Shown piece after piece: positions 53,622 through 62,998 of a DNA stretch of 64,000 bases. The notes beneath the pieces were generated by a model. The model did not search any database and was not told the origin of the DNA. It saw only the letters and a list, made by a program, of their open reading frames with translations. Origin of the DNA: Citrobacter telavivensis. Lineage in GTDB: Bacteria > Pseudomonadota > Gammaproteobacteria > Enterobacterales > Enterobacteriaceae. Location of the stretch: positions 1,798,001-1,862,000 of the forward strand of contig CP045205.1 in the NCBI GenBank assembly GCA_009363175.1. Reading direction: 5' to 3'. The position numbers and the translations under genes are program-made. Position 1 is the first letter of the stretch. The number at the start of each line of letters is the position of its first letter.

Positions 53622-54482
53622 ATGTCTTATTTATCTCTTAACCCGATGGCAACCACGAATGCTCTGGGGTCCTTCGGTGTACAGTCTGACGGTTATGTTC
53701 AGGGTATTGCACTGGACGACCCGGCAAACCGTTTCAATCTTTCATCCGGTACGGTAGCGGCTACTGAAACCAAACCTCTTTGGGGCGGTCTGCCAGTTGC
53801 CGAACTTTTGCCAGGCAATCAGTCAAGCCCTCGAGGCTCAACGATTCGCCGCGCGGTATCCGTAGCAGAGCTGGAAGGTTTTACTGTATTCAATCAGGCG
53901 CATAACGGTCTGACCACTCCACAATCACCGGTTCCGCTATATGCATCCGGTATGAGTGTGTCGTTCTACCGTCTGGGATCAAACATGCGCGTTCCTCTGA
54001 AAGCGTCTGCTCAGGTGGTCGCGCTGGCTACTTCCGGCGCGTCGGTGAAAACGGCGCTGGCGTGGGACTTCGTCAACAACCAACTCACCACTGCCGCCGC
54101 AGCGGGTTTTGCTGGCGCTGATATTGCAACTACCGACGTGACCTATGCGTCTGGCGTGGCTACAGCCACCACTGCTTCAGCGCATGGCCTGACGGCTGGC
54201 CAGTACGTAAAAATCAGCGGCGTTGCTCCATCGGCGTACAACGGCACCGTTGTTGTGTTGTCTGTACCGAGTGCAACCACCTTTACTTACACCCCGGCGA
54301 CAGCACCTGGCGGTGCAGCGACCACGCAGGGTAACATCGGTGCGGTAACGCTTTCCGACATCACACTGCCAGTGAAAGTGCTCGCCGTCGAAACAGGTAA
54401 CTCCAAAACTGTCACCTATGACAGCTCAACCGGTTTCCTGACCTGGAATAACAACGACAGCTGCGCGCTGGTCTTACTTTAA
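53622..54482 (+). CDS. Capsid-module structural protein with Ig-like insert
   Basis: 286 residues, Thr/Ser/Ala-rich and all-beta, located between the DUF2213 gene and the major capsid gene, where cement/decoration proteins are found. Residues ~170-240 form a separate beta unit (HGLTAGQYVKISGVAPSAYN ... TTFTYTPA...) that is clearly related to a segment in the tail sheath gene at 57867. Probably displayed on the capsid surface; the exact family is uncertain. Confidence 0.72.
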   Translation: MSYLSLNPMATTNALGSFGVQSDGYVQGIALDDPANRFNLSSGTVAATETKPLWGGLPVAELLPGNQSSPRGSTIRRAVSVAELEGFTVFNQAHNGLTTPQSPVPLYASGMSVSFYRLGSNMRVPLKASAQVVALATSGASVKTALAWDFVNNQLTTAAAAGFAGADIATTDVTYASGVATATTASAHGLTAGQYVKISGVAPSAYNGTVVVLSVPSATTFTYTPATAPGGAATTQGNIGAVTLSDITLPVKVLAVETGNSKTVTYDSSTGFLTWNNNDSCALVLL

Positions 54483-54498
54483 TCGGGAGCTGAATTAA

Positions 54499-55530
54499 AT
54501 GGCTGCAATTACCCCCAGCTACACTATCGTCAATCCGTCGTATATCGCGCCGGAAATGATCCTCAGTTACCAGCAGGCGTCAGGTGCATTTGAAACTATC
54601 GCCAGCGGTAATCCTCAGGTCCGACTTGGCGTTGGCGACCAGTACGCCTACATGCGCCGCCTGGATATTCGCACCCAGGTAACCTCCAGCCAGTCTGGTA
54701 ACGCCAACCAGTTGCCGAGCGTGGCACTTGATGCCCGGATGATTTCCACCCCAACTTACCTGTTCCGCTGCCGTGGTATCTACGATCACCACGACATGGC
54801 GGCAGCCGGTAACTGGAATTTTGCTCTGCCTGAAGCTCAGCGTCTCGGCATGCGACAGGGTATTTTCCAGCAACTTCGTTCTGCACTGTTGTACGGCATG
54901 AATCCGGCTGGTGGTGAAGGGCTGCTGAATACTGCTGGCGCAACAACCGAAACACTACCGGCAGACAGCGCCGGAAATACCACCGTGCTGACCTACGATC
55001 ACGGTCAAATGGCCGTTTACCTGCTCGGTCACGTCCAGGCGGCAATGACCCGTACCATGCAGCTAGGTCGCCAGTTGCGCGTCGTTATTCTCGGTCCTCA
55101 GCGCGTTCTGGGTGCAATGGAGATCCAGCAGATTGTCCAGCTGACCTCATATCAGCGTCCTGGTGGCGGTACTGATACCGTTGGCGGCACCGTGAAGGAG
55201 GTCCTGAAAGGGGCAAATGTTCAGGTGGACTGGGTTTATGACGACACACTGATCGGAAAAGGCGCGGGCGGAACAGACGCGGTGGTCATTACCATCCCTG
55301 AAGTTGAAGTGCCGATGGTCAATTCCACCGTGAACACCAACGAATTCGCCAAACTGACCCCGTCTCTTGCCGCGAATGCGCTGATGTTCTGTGATATGGC
55401 TGCCCCGCGTGAAATTCCGACACCGATCGCGGGTGGCGCCATTGATGTTCTGTCCGAAATGCGTTCAACCGCAGGCTGGGCAGTTCGTCCGGAAGCCATC
55501 ACCATCCTGTCTATGGCGTACAGCGCCTGA
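54499..55530 (+). CDS. Major capsid protein (DUF2184 family)
   Basis: 343 residues. The DUF2184 pattern (YAYMRRLDIRTQ; YLFRCRGIYDHHDMAAAGNWNFALPEAQRLGMRQGIFQQLRSALLYG; GWAVRPEAITILSMAYSA) marks an HK97-fold coat protein of myoviruses of this type. Followed at once by a strong terminator, which would favour capsid over downstream products. Confidence 0.88.
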   Translation: MAAITPSYTIVNPSYIAPEMILSYQQASGAFETIASGNPQVRLGVGDQYAYMRRLDIRTQVTSSQSGNANQLPSVALDARMISTPTYLFRCRGIYDHHDMAAAGNWNFALPEAQRLGMRQGIFQQLRSALLYGMNPAGGEGLLNTAGATTETLPADSAGNTTVLTYDHGQMAVYLLGHVQAAMTRTMQLGRQLRVVILGPQRVLGAMEIQQIVQLTSYQRPGGGTDTVGGTVKEVLKGANVQVDWVYDDTLIGKGAGGTDAVVITIPEVEVPMVNSTVNTNEFAKLTPSLAANALMFCDMAAPREIPTPIAGGAIDVLSEMRSTAGWAVRPEAITILSMAYSA

Positions 55531-55550
55531 TCCATTGTTTGAAATGAACT

Positions 55551-55586
55551 GGCCCCCACAGGGATATCTCTGCGGGGGCTTTTTTA
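55551..55586 (+). terminator. Terminator after the major capsid gene
   Basis: GCCCCCACAGGGA ... TCTCTGCGGGGGC long stem followed by TTTTTT, between the capsid gene and the next virion gene on the same strand. Confidence 0.88.
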
Positions 55587-55598
55587 CGAGGGTAACTA

Positions 55599-56081
55599 AT
55601 GAAACTGTATATCGCCAACACCACTAAACAGCGTCATATCTTCACCTATCGCAATCTGGAGACAGGGAGACTTGTTCAGATCCCTATTGAGCACGGCGCA
55701 CAAATGATGGTTCTTGATGGCTCCACCGAAGAGGTTGACGCGGTTATTCAGCATCACCGGGTTTATGGCCTGGTTGATTCGACAAGAATTGACCAGAGCA
55801 AAGATTTTGTCGGTCTTTGCTACAGCATTAACAAGCCTGTTTCGGCAGCGGTAATCGAGAAAACTATTCGCGACAACGATGTTCATTTGACGCGTAACGC
55901 TCACAACCTCCGCCAGGCATCAATTATTGCTCACGACAGCACGCTGCGAGAAAGCGGTACGGGTTACGACGGTGATATGGAATTCAGCGTTGAGCAGGCC
56001 AGAGGCCGTGATGAAAGCGACGAAACTCAGGTCGTTAACGAGACGATTGTTACTCCGAAAGCCGGGAATAAGAAAAAATGA
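55599..56081 (+). CDS. Hypothetical virion protein, 160 aa
   Basis: 160 residues: a beta-type N-terminal half (MKLYIANTTKQRHIFTYRN ... VQIPIEHGAQMMVLDG) and a charged C-terminal half with a basic end (KAGNKKK). No named domain. It lies in the head/connector interval of the module and overlaps the next gene by 4 bases. Confidence 0.72.
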   Translation: MKLYIANTTKQRHIFTYRNLETGRLVQIPIEHGAQMMVLDGSTEEVDAVIQHHRVYGLVDSTRIDQSKDFVGLCYSINKPVSAAVIEKTIRDNDVHLTRNAHNLRQASIIAHDSTLRESGTGYDGDMEFSVEQARGRDESDETQVVNETIVTPKAGNKKK

Positions 56082-56506
56082 GCGTAAATCTGGCTGCATT
56101 CATCATATTCGTTCGCACAGATATGGGCGTAACCGCCAGCCAGGTTCCTTATGACTCTCCGTCCTTTGTTGTTGCGTATAACGCGGCCGTGGAATGGGTG
56201 AACCGGGATATTGAACTGGTTATGCCCAACCTGTATGAGGTTGCCGTTTACAATCTTGGCGCATCGTTTCTGGTCAACTACGGTACTGAGTCGGTATTTG
56301 CTGAATTCAGGAAAGCGTATGGTCTGAATGATTTCAGGGCTGGCGTGATAACGGGGGCCGGGGATAACTCAACCAGCGCGCAGCGTCTTGTGCCTGACTT
56401 CTTCAAAGATTTGTCTCTGGCCGATCTGCAGATGTTGCAGGACCCCTGGGGACGCCGCTATCTGATGATTGCCCAGCAGTTCGGTAGCCTGTGGGGGCTG
56501 TCATGA
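56078..56506 (+). CDS. Putative head-tail connector, 142 aa
   Basis: 142 residues, mixed helix and strand (VAYNAAVEWVNRDIELVMPNLYEVAVYNLGASFLVNY; LQDPWGRRYLMIAQQFGSLWGL). Position between capsid and tail genes and the length suggest a connector or adaptor. Coupled to neighbours by ATGA overlaps. Confidence 0.68.
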   Translation: MSVNLAAFIIFVRTDMGVTASQVPYDSPSFVVAYNAAVEWVNRDIELVMPNLYEVAVYNLGASFLVNYGTESVFAEFRKAYGLNDFRAGVITGAGDNSTSAQRLVPDFFKDLSLADLQMLQDPWGRRYLMIAQQFGSLWGLS

Positions 56507-56937
56507 TCACCTTTCATCTTGGTGTTATCGACATTCCCTACGAGGATGAAAACACCACAACCGGGGATGTTGCTGAGTACCTGGAAGAAAAATACCAGAT
56601 TATGCAGACCTTTTTTGACAGGTACGGAAACGACATCGCCGATCTGATGAGTAAAGACCTCGCCGCAAATCTTGAAAATATGCTGGCTGGCGCGCCGCCG
56701 TTAAGGGATCCGCTTGCGGAATCCATGTCACGTGTTCACGACCTGTTCGTGGCCTTTCTGGATAACGAAGAGATGAACGGCATGTCAGGTGTGCCAACCC
56801 GACGCGCGCTGCTGGGTATATCTAAGCGCTTTAAAAATAAGAAGGGCGATCCGCGGGCATCCTTTATCGATACAGGAAACTATCAGGCGGCAATGCGCGC
56901 CTGGGTAAGCGGGGTATTAAATGCCTTCCCTGAGTGA
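56503..56937 (+). CDS. Putative neck/tail-completion protein, 144 aa
   Basis: 144 residues from ATG 56503, which overlaps the upstream stop. Helical, with RFKNKKGDPRASFIDTGNYQAAMRAWV near the end, like phage proteins that complete the neck. Family not certain. Overlaps the next gene by 17 bases. Confidence 0.65.
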   Translation: MITFHLGVIDIPYEDENTTTGDVAEYLEEKYQIMQTFFDRYGNDIADLMSKDLAANLENMLAGAPPLRDPLAESMSRVHDLFVAFLDNEEMNGMSGVPTRRALLGISKRFKNKKGDPRASFIDTGNYQAAMRAWVSGVLNAFPE

Positions 56938-57862
56938 ACTACAGCAGAATGCAAAAACAGAGCTTAACGCGGCTCTGACGCAGGGGCTTGACGACCTCAG
57001 TCGCTTTCAGGTGGTTACGTTTACGAAGTATATCCGTAAGGTTCTCCCGCTTGATGGCTTCGTGTTCTGGGTGAAAGCCTCAGTCCTGTCTGATAACCCG
57101 GGCAACGAACCCGACACGGTGAACGTCAAAGGCTACCTTCATCTGACGACAGAAACCATCCAGGACGATGAACAACTCTACGACCGAAACGTCGTTACGT
57201 TTACTGCGCAGGCCGATATAGACCCATTCAACGATATTGGATCGGACGTCCTGTACATCGGCGAGTTTTTTGGCATTCAGTTTTCTTTCTCCCGTCGAAC
57301 CGGACTGAACGAACCGGCCAATCTTTATCACTACACAGGGGAGGCGATCTATCCGCATATGCGGTCGCAGATTATCAACTCTGCGGATGATATCGACCTG
57401 AGTGACGTTGTGGTTTCCAGTTCGTTGCCTGTATGGCTTGGGCTTAGTCAGTTTATGCCAATGTTTCCGGCGATGCTTTCCACGCAGAACCTGTCGCCTC
57501 CCTTCGCGACAATACGGTGCAGCAATGTCTCTCCGATCGCCGGGGCGTTTTATATCGATGAACGCGACAACCAGTACCAGCTGGTTTCCGAGGATGTGAC
57601 GATTTCGATTACAGGCCTCAGGAATGCCGTGGTTGAGGACTTTCTGCGATACGTTCAGCAGTACACCCTGCGCGATGATGCAGAAATGGGCGTAATGAAC
57701 ATCCCCGTTGTGCAGGATGAGCGCGTTACGCAGAACGAACTGAACGTTATCGCCATGCGCAAGACCATCAAATTCAAAGTCAATTATTACCAGCAGCGGA
57801 TGCGCAACGTAGCCCGCGGGCTGATCCTGTCTGCAATTCCGTCCATTTATCCGGAGAAATAA
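56921..57862 (+). CDS. Putative tail-terminator or neck protein, 313 aa
   Basis: 313 residues, all-beta with a helical N-terminus. Direct placement before the sheath gene suggests a neck or tail-terminator role. I do not recognise a named family. A C-terminal basic helix (NYYQQRMRNVARGLIL) stands out. Confidence 0.65.
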   Translation: MPSLSELQQNAKTELNAALTQGLDDLSRFQVVTFTKYIRKVLPLDGFVFWVKASVLSDNPGNEPDTVNVKGYLHLTTETIQDDEQLYDRNVVTFTAQADIDPFNDIGSDVLYIGEFFGIQFSFSRRTGLNEPANLYHYTGEAIYPHMRSQIINSADDIDLSDVVVSSSLPVWLGLSQFMPMFPAMLSTQNLSPPFATIRCSNVSPIAGAFYIDERDNQYQLVSEDVTISITGLRNAVVEDFLRYVQQYTLRDDAEMGVMNIPVVQDERVTQNELNVIAMRKTIKFKVNYYQQRMRNVARGLILSAIPSIYPEK

Positions 57863-57866
57863 TTAA

Positions 57867-59261
57867 ATGGCAATTGTTAACATTAACGTATCGGTGACCA
57901 ATCCGCCGAAGCCCTCGCAGCTGCTTAAATCCGGCGCGATGATCTCCATGGGCGGGACGACTCTGGCGGCAGGCGAATATCAGTTGCTTACGTCAAAAGA
58001 CGATCTGAAAGCTATCACCGCCCCGGGGAAAACGATATCAACCATTGTCTGGGCGGCCAATCTGGTCACTGTTACCCTCGCATCGCCTCATGGCTGGACG
58101 AATGGCAGCACCGTGCCTGTTGTGATTTCTGGCGTGGCACCAGCGGCATACAACCGCTCTGCTGAGGCGACGGTTACCAGCGCGACGGAATTTACTTATT
58201 CGCTGAGCAGCGACCCGGGGACGGCAACCACCATGGGCGTTGTTAAGACGGTTGTTGCTGGTGAAATTATCCAGATGAACACCACGTACTGGGCGCAGGG
58301 TGCAGCTCGCGCGGTCTATGTGCTGGAACTTGGTGACATCACCATCCCGGCAGCCGTGGCAGCTCTGAGTGATTTTATCGACAAGGATATTTCCCTCGGC
58401 AACACGTACCAGAAATTCTTTTCGTATCTGGTACCTCGTGAGTGGGATTCTGAAGCGACTTTCAAAACGCTCACGGGTCAGTACACATCCCCCGGATCGC
58501 TGGTTTATTTCTTTGTCACAAGCACGATTGCCACCTATCAGTCCTGGGTGGCAACAAAGAATAAAACCGTATTTGCAGGGGTCGAAGCTCCGAATATTCC
58601 AGCTACTGAATTTTCGATGGCGGCAGCGTTCCAGTCCTCGCTGTCAAATGACCCCGGTTCGTCGAACATGGTACCGCCGATGGCGTTCCGCTTCATGTAT
58701 GGGGTGACTGAATACCCGGTTGAGAACAACGGGACGTTGCTGAAAACGCTCCAGGAAAACCACGTCAACTACATCGGGTCATCTGCAGAAGGCGGCCTGA
58801 GTAACAAGATGCTGGTAGCCGGTCACATGCTTGACGGTAATCCGTTTAACTACTGGTATGCAGTAGCATGGGCCGCTATTAACCTTGAACTGGACCTGGC
58901 TAACGAAGTGATCAACGGGTCTAACACCACAACCAACCCACTGTATTACGACCAGAACGGTATTGACCGCCTGCAAAACCGCGCACTGAAAACGCTGCGT
59001 AATGGAATTAGCTATGGGCTGATTCTGGGCCGCGTTATCGGTACAAAACTTATTCAGTCCGATTTCAACACCGAATACGAGAAAGGTTCTTACGCGGGTA
59101 ATGCTGTTATCAACGCGGTTCCTTTTGCTAACTATTCCAGCCTGAATCCTTCGGATTACCAGGAGGGTAAGTACAACGGGCTAAGTGCTGTTATCACGCC
59201 GCGCCGTGGCTTCGAGTCCATCACGTTTAACCTGAACGTTACCAATTTTGTAGGGGCATAA
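57867..59261 (+). CDS. Tail sheath protein (DUF3383 family)
   Basis: 464 residues of the DUF3383 family, the contractile-sheath-like protein of this phage group (opening VNINVSVTNPPKPSQLLKSG; later GLSNKMLVAGHMLDGNPFNYWYAVAWAAINL and NGIDRLQNRALKTLRNGI). Residues ~60-125 hold an inserted beta unit (HGWTNGSTVPVVISGVAPAAYN ... EFTYSLSSDPG) homologous by eye to the one in the capsid-module protein at 53622. The tube gene follows after one base. Confidence 0.85.
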   Translation: MAIVNINVSVTNPPKPSQLLKSGAMISMGGTTLAAGEYQLLTSKDDLKAITAPGKTISTIVWAANLVTVTLASPHGWTNGSTVPVVISGVAPAAYNRSAEATVTSATEFTYSLSSDPGTATTMGVVKTVVAGEIIQMNTTYWAQGAARAVYVLELGDITIPAAVAALSDFIDKDISLGNTYQKFFSYLVPREWDSEATFKTLTGQYTSPGSLVYFFVTSTIATYQSWVATKNKTVFAGVEAPNIPATEFSMAAAFQSSLSNDPGSSNMVPPMAFRFMYGVTEYPVENNGTLLKTLQENHVNYIGSSAEGGLSNKMLVAGHMLDGNPFNYWYAVAWAAINLELDLANEVINGSNTTTNPLYYDQNGIDRLQNRALKTLRNGISYGLILGRVIGTKLIQSDFNTEYEKGSYAGNAVINAVPFANYSSLNPSDYQEGKYNGLSAVITPRRGFESITFNLNVTNFVGA

Positions 59262-59262
59262 A

Positions 59263-59700
59263 ATGGCAAACCCATTAGTACCACAGGGATTCCTCAACCG
59301 CGTCCGTGGAGCGGTTTCCATCACTGATGTTCCGGCTCTGAATGTCACCGCATCTTATCTTGGTAAAGACGGGATCAGCATACGCCCGGACGGTCCTGCA
59401 ACGGACATTCTGCCGACCATGACCGGCACTGTTGGCAGTCAGGTACCGTATCAGCAGGTTACCTTAACCGTCCACATGCTGCGCACTCAGGGTCTTGCCG
59501 CAAGCTATCAACAGCGCTTTACGACGGACACAGCGCTTGGCGAGGTGGTCGTTACCCCGGACGCAACCACATTTGGCAACTTCACCCTGCTTAACTGCTA
59601 TCTGGTCAACTTTAACGAAATGCCATTTAACGGCATGGATGCCGGGTACGTGGTAACCATCAGCGGCTACCTCATCACTAACGACAACATGTGGATCTGA
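59263..59700 (+). CDS. Tail tube protein (DUF3277 family)
   Basis: 145 residues. Sheath followed by a ~145-residue protein with beta-barrel sequence (GSQVPYQQVTLTVHMLRTQGLAASYQQRF; MPFNGMDAGYVVTISGYLITND) is the standard order. The DUF3277 family is the inner tube of these contractile tails. Confidence 0.84.
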   Translation: MANPLVPQGFLNRVRGAVSITDVPALNVTASYLGKDGISIRPDGPATDILPTMTGTVGSQVPYQQVTLTVHMLRTQGLAASYQQRFTTDTALGEVVVTPDATTFGNFTLLNCYLVNFNEMPFNGMDAGYVVTISGYLITNDNMWI

Positions 59701-59702
59701 CC

Positions 59703-60278
59703 GTGAAAATTGATAAAAAACTTAATCTGGTCTGTTCGATCAGCCGTGATGACGGCTCTCTCATTTACGTTCACACCTCACCTTTCCCCTATGAGGTGGT
59801 GGAAGAGCATTGCCTGATGCTCGGTAGTCTGTTTACCAGCTTCATCGCTCAGGTTGGTGGGCTTGGTGCGGCCCGGGTAGCTGCAATGATGCTCCGGAAG
59901 AAAATTAAAAAGGAACAGGAGGTAACCGGGGAGGGTAGCCCAAACATTGTTGATGAAATCCAGCGTCAGACAACGGTCATTTTTAATGACAACGGTCAGT
60001 GGAAATCTGTGCCGTTAGATTCTGCGATGAAACAGGGCATTATTTCTGCTGACGAGTTTCGTGAGGTGGAAGGCGAAATCGTTTTTTTTATGGTTTCCTC
60101 TGCCATTCAGAAACCGGAACTCATCAAACCGACGGTGGGGAGCGTGATCGGTATGTTCGGTGGTCAGTTAACGTTATCGACCGCTACGGAGTGGCGAGGT
60201 TCTTTACTGACGTCGAAAACGGATACCGATACCCCGAACCAGACTGCCCCGCAGGAAACGTCGTTTATACCCTCCTAG
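59703..60278 (+). CDS. Tail assembly chaperone (short form)
   Basis: 191 residues from a GTG at 59703. Located between tube and tape measure, the place of tail assembly chaperones (lambda G, Mu gp41). It contains VVEEHCLMLGSLFTSFIAQVGGLGAARVAAMML and an acidic C-half. A second frame (-1) overlaps its end and continues to 60412, as in chaperones made in short and frameshifted long forms. A run of eight Ts at 60082-60089 is read GTT TTT TTT. Confidence 0.78.
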   Translation: MKIDKKLNLVCSISRDDGSLIYVHTSPFPYEVVEEHCLMLGSLFTSFIAQVGGLGAARVAAMMLRKKIKKEQEVTGEGSPNIVDEIQRQTTVIFNDNGQWKSVPLDSAMKQGIISADEFREVEGEIVFFMVSSAIQKPELIKPTVGSVIGMFGGQLTLSTATEWRGSLLTSKTDTDTPNQTAPQETSFIPS

Positions 60279-60412
60279 ACTGGGCCTCTAACGAGGGGTT
60301 CAGGGACGTTGTAAGGGAAATAGCTGGCGAAGAATACGCCAGCCCATCCCAGTTCAGGCAGCGCTTTATTATCTCTGCGTTAAAAGAAAGAGGCTATTTC
60401 AATGGCAGCTAA
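60191..60412 (+). CDS. -1-frame extension of the tail chaperone (T part)
   Basis: The frame is open from just after a TGA at ~60063 to 60412 and is protein-like from ~60200 (RFFTDVENGYRYPEPDCPAGNVVYTLLDW ... QFRQRFIISALKERGYF). A GTG at 60191 is the only usable start, with a poor ribosome site, so either a -1 frameshift inside 59703-60278 or coupled re-initiation makes it. It ends 11 bases into the tape-measure gene. Confidence 0.65.
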   Translation: MARFFTDVENGYRYPEPDCPAGNVVYTLLDWASNEGFRDVVREIAGEEYASPSQFRQRFIISALKERGYFNGS

Positions 60413-62285
60413 ATCCATTATTGAAGTTGACGTGAATGATGAGAAATTCCTGTCATTTATGGATAAATTCAATGAGTACCAGGCTGCTCTTGAAGATCTT
60501 CCCGAAGCATGGCGGGCATCTGCGCAGGGTATTGGCGACACCGCCCGCGAAACGTCAAAAGCATCCTCAGAAGCAGAGGGGATGACAAAGGCTTTTTTGG
60601 ATGGCGTTGATGCTTTGAATATGATGGTGAATAACCTCGATCGCATCAACACCAGCCTTGACGATGCCAATAAGCGTCAGAGTGACCTGAATAAGAAAAC
60701 TGCTGGCTCTTCCAGCATATTTGGCAAACTTAAAAAGGACTCAAAAGAGTTCGCCGGCCATATCAAAGACGCCACAGTCAGCCTGCTGTCATGGGGCGGT
60801 ATTGTAGGGCTGTTTACTGGTGTTCTCGGCGCTGGTGGGTTGTTCGGACTGAACCGCCTGGCATCCACCGCGAGCGCCCAGCGATTCACCTCTATGGGGT
60901 TGAATACCTCGATTGGTGCCCTGGATTCAACGGCCATTAACTACCAGCGTGCAGTGGCCAACCCAACAGCGACACTGGGCGCCATTCGTGACACTCAGGC
61001 CGATTTATCCCAGCGCTGGAAATTCCAGGCTATGGGGATCAATAACCCTGACCGTTCACCGGACCAGTTGCTGCCGGAGATGATTCGTGCCGCCAGGAGT
61101 ATTTTCACGCAAACAGGTGGCACGTTGCAGGGGGCTAACGCCTACGGGTTGACCAGCTTCTTCAGCATTGACGACCTCAATCGCTTTAAAAATATGAGCG
61201 ATGCCGAGATCGACGCTATGGAGAAACGTGCGAAGCGTGACGCTCAGTTGCTGCAGATCACTGATGAGCAGGCCCGGCAATGGCAGGACTTCAATGTTCA
61301 ACTCGACTACAGCAGTCAGAGCATCAAAAACACGTTCATCCGTGGACTTGGCCCGCTTACCCCTGGACTGACAAAACTCTCTGATGCGCTGTCTGGTGCT
61401 ATCGATACTGTTCTTCAATCTCCAGAACTTGGGAAATGGATAGACGGGCTCGCTGGTGGTATTCAGCGATTTGGTGATTACCTGGCCTCTCCCGACTTTA
61501 AAAATGATGTCGAAAACTTCATGGTAAAAGTCGAGAAGCTTGGAAAAGTAATTGGGAAGGTTGTTGACTGGATTATTGGTAAAACTAACCTGTCAGTCGA
61601 TGACATTAAATCAGGCTCATCAATCCTAAGTGATAAACCAGTTGTCGACCCAAAAACTGGACAGAGTTACATTCCAGGGAGTGAAAGTGACCCAAATGTT
61701 TCAGCTGGTTTGAAATGGTTGAAAAGAGCTTCAGGCGTGACACCAACAGCCTACGATTCGTATTTTGAAGAAGCCGCGAAAAAATTCGACCTCGACCCAA
61801 AACTCCTTAAATCAGTTGCGGCTGCGGAATCATCCTGGGATCAGAATGCTGTGAGCAAAGCTGGTGCTCAGGGTCTGATGCAAGTAATGCCCATGAATTT
61901 TCAACCAGGTGAAAATCCTTTTGATCCACGAGACAACATAATGGCCGGAGCACGGGTTATGTCGTGGGCAAAACAGCAATCTGGAGGCGATTTTGATGAG
62001 ATGTTGCGCTGGTATAATGGGGGTAAGAACCGCGGTAGTCAGGAGAATATTAACTATCCTGGGCGTGTGAAAGAGCAATACGCGGCTATTTACGGCACAC
62101 AGCCAAATCCAGCCAACACCCCCAGCCAGGAAACTTCAGAAATTGCTCGTAACACTGCTAAAACCAATCAGCTTCTCCAGCAGGCTATCGACAGCAACAG
62201 AAACTCTGGTGGCGCCGGACTTGTTGTTTATAACAATACTGGTGGAAATGCAGTCGTAACAAGCGCTCAACTCGGAGCACGATAA
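60402..62285 (+). CDS. Tape measure protein with lytic transglycosylase domain
   Basis: 627 residues. Helical N-terminal half, with a hydrophobic stretch (VSLLSWGGIVGLFTGVLGAGGLFGL, ~residues 125-150) that can enter the host membrane. The C-terminal part carries an SLT domain: catalytic Glu in AAAESSWD (~residue 472), then AQGLMQVMP and MLRWYNGG. It sets tail length and helps to open peptidoglycan on injection. A short tape measure indicates a short tail. Confidence 0.88.
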   Translation: MAAKSIIEVDVNDEKFLSFMDKFNEYQAALEDLPEAWRASAQGIGDTARETSKASSEAEGMTKAFLDGVDALNMMVNNLDRINTSLDDANKRQSDLNKKTAGSSSIFGKLKKDSKEFAGHIKDATVSLLSWGGIVGLFTGVLGAGGLFGLNRLASTASAQRFTSMGLNTSIGALDSTAINYQRAVANPTATLGAIRDTQADLSQRWKFQAMGINNPDRSPDQLLPEMIRAARSIFTQTGGTLQGANAYGLTSFFSIDDLNRFKNMSDAEIDAMEKRAKRDAQLLQITDEQARQWQDFNVQLDYSSQSIKNTFIRGLGPLTPGLTKLSDALSGAIDTVLQSPELGKWIDGLAGGIQRFGDYLASPDFKNDVENFMVKVEKLGKVIGKVVDWIIGKTNLSVDDIKSGSSILSDKPVVDPKTGQSYIPGSESDPNVSAGLKWLKRASGVTPTAYDSYFEEAAKKFDLDPKLLKSVAAAESSWDQNAVSKAGAQGLMQVMPMNFQPGENPFDPRDNIMAGARVMSWAKQQSGGDFDEMLRWYNGGKNRGSQENINYPGRVKEQYAAIYGTQPNPANTPSQETSEIARNTAKTNQLLQQAIDSNRNSGGAGLVVYNNTGGNAVVTSAQLGAR

Positions 62286-62287
62286 TA

Positions 62288-62998
62288 ATGGGGTTCACTC
62301 GTGAGATGTACAAGCTGGGGTTTGAAATATCCCCGGTTATCCTGTGCGATGGCATCGCGCAGGCAATCCCAGGTGGTATGCTACCGATTGTTGCCCTGAC
62401 CCAAAGTGCCAGTTTTGTTACTGGTCTTTTAGGGGGCGCAATAAATCTTACAGACCTGGATAAGTATTTCTGTCACTGGAAGCCAGTGCAGGGCGCGACG
62501 ATAGTAGATTATGACATTGCCCGCTATCCTTTTGCTAACCAGGTTGTGGCCGCGAATGCCTTACTGGCACAACCGTTGCGTGTTGCTCTGGAAATGAAGG
62601 CCCCGGTTAACGAAAACACCGGGGTAATGACAAAGCTGGTAACAATAAGCGCACTCCAGTCTGTCTTACAGGCACACGCCAACTTGGGCGGAACATTCAT
62701 CGTTGCTACCCCATCAGTTATCTATAACCGCTGCATTTTGCGCACTGTAAAGGATGTCACCAGCGGAAATGATGCATTACCTCAGCTGACATGGATGTGG
62801 GATTTCGAGCAGCCTCTGATCACCGAAACTGGTGCAGAGCAGGCGGTAAATAACTTTCTTGGGAAAATTGGTGGCGGAGACAAGGTTACAGAATCAGCCT
62901 GGACAAGTACTGTAAACGCCCTTGGTAACACATCTCTTGGAGGTTCTGTCTCTGAGGCTATTACTGGTCTGCTTGGTAAATTGGGAGTGGCAACATGA
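62288..62998 (+). CDS. Putative baseplate/tail protein, 236 aa
   Basis: 236 residues directly after the tape measure. It contains a Cys-poor mixed fold (WKPVQGATIVDYDIARYPFANQVVAANALLAQPLRVALEMKAP; LTWMWDFEQPLITETGAEQA) typical of a protein in contractile-tail baseplates of this group. No enzyme motif. Coupled to the next gene (ATGA). Confidence 0.7.
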   Translation: MGFTREMYKLGFEISPVILCDGIAQAIPGGMLPIVALTQSASFVTGLLGGAINLTDLDKYFCHWKPVQGATIVDYDIARYPFANQVVAANALLAQPLRVALEMKAPVNENTGVMTKLVTISALQSVLQAHANLGGTFIVATPSVIYNRCILRTVKDVTSGNDALPQLTWMWDFEQPLITETGAEQAVNNFLGKIGGGDKVTESAWTSTVNALGNTSLGGSVSEAITGLLGKLGVAT

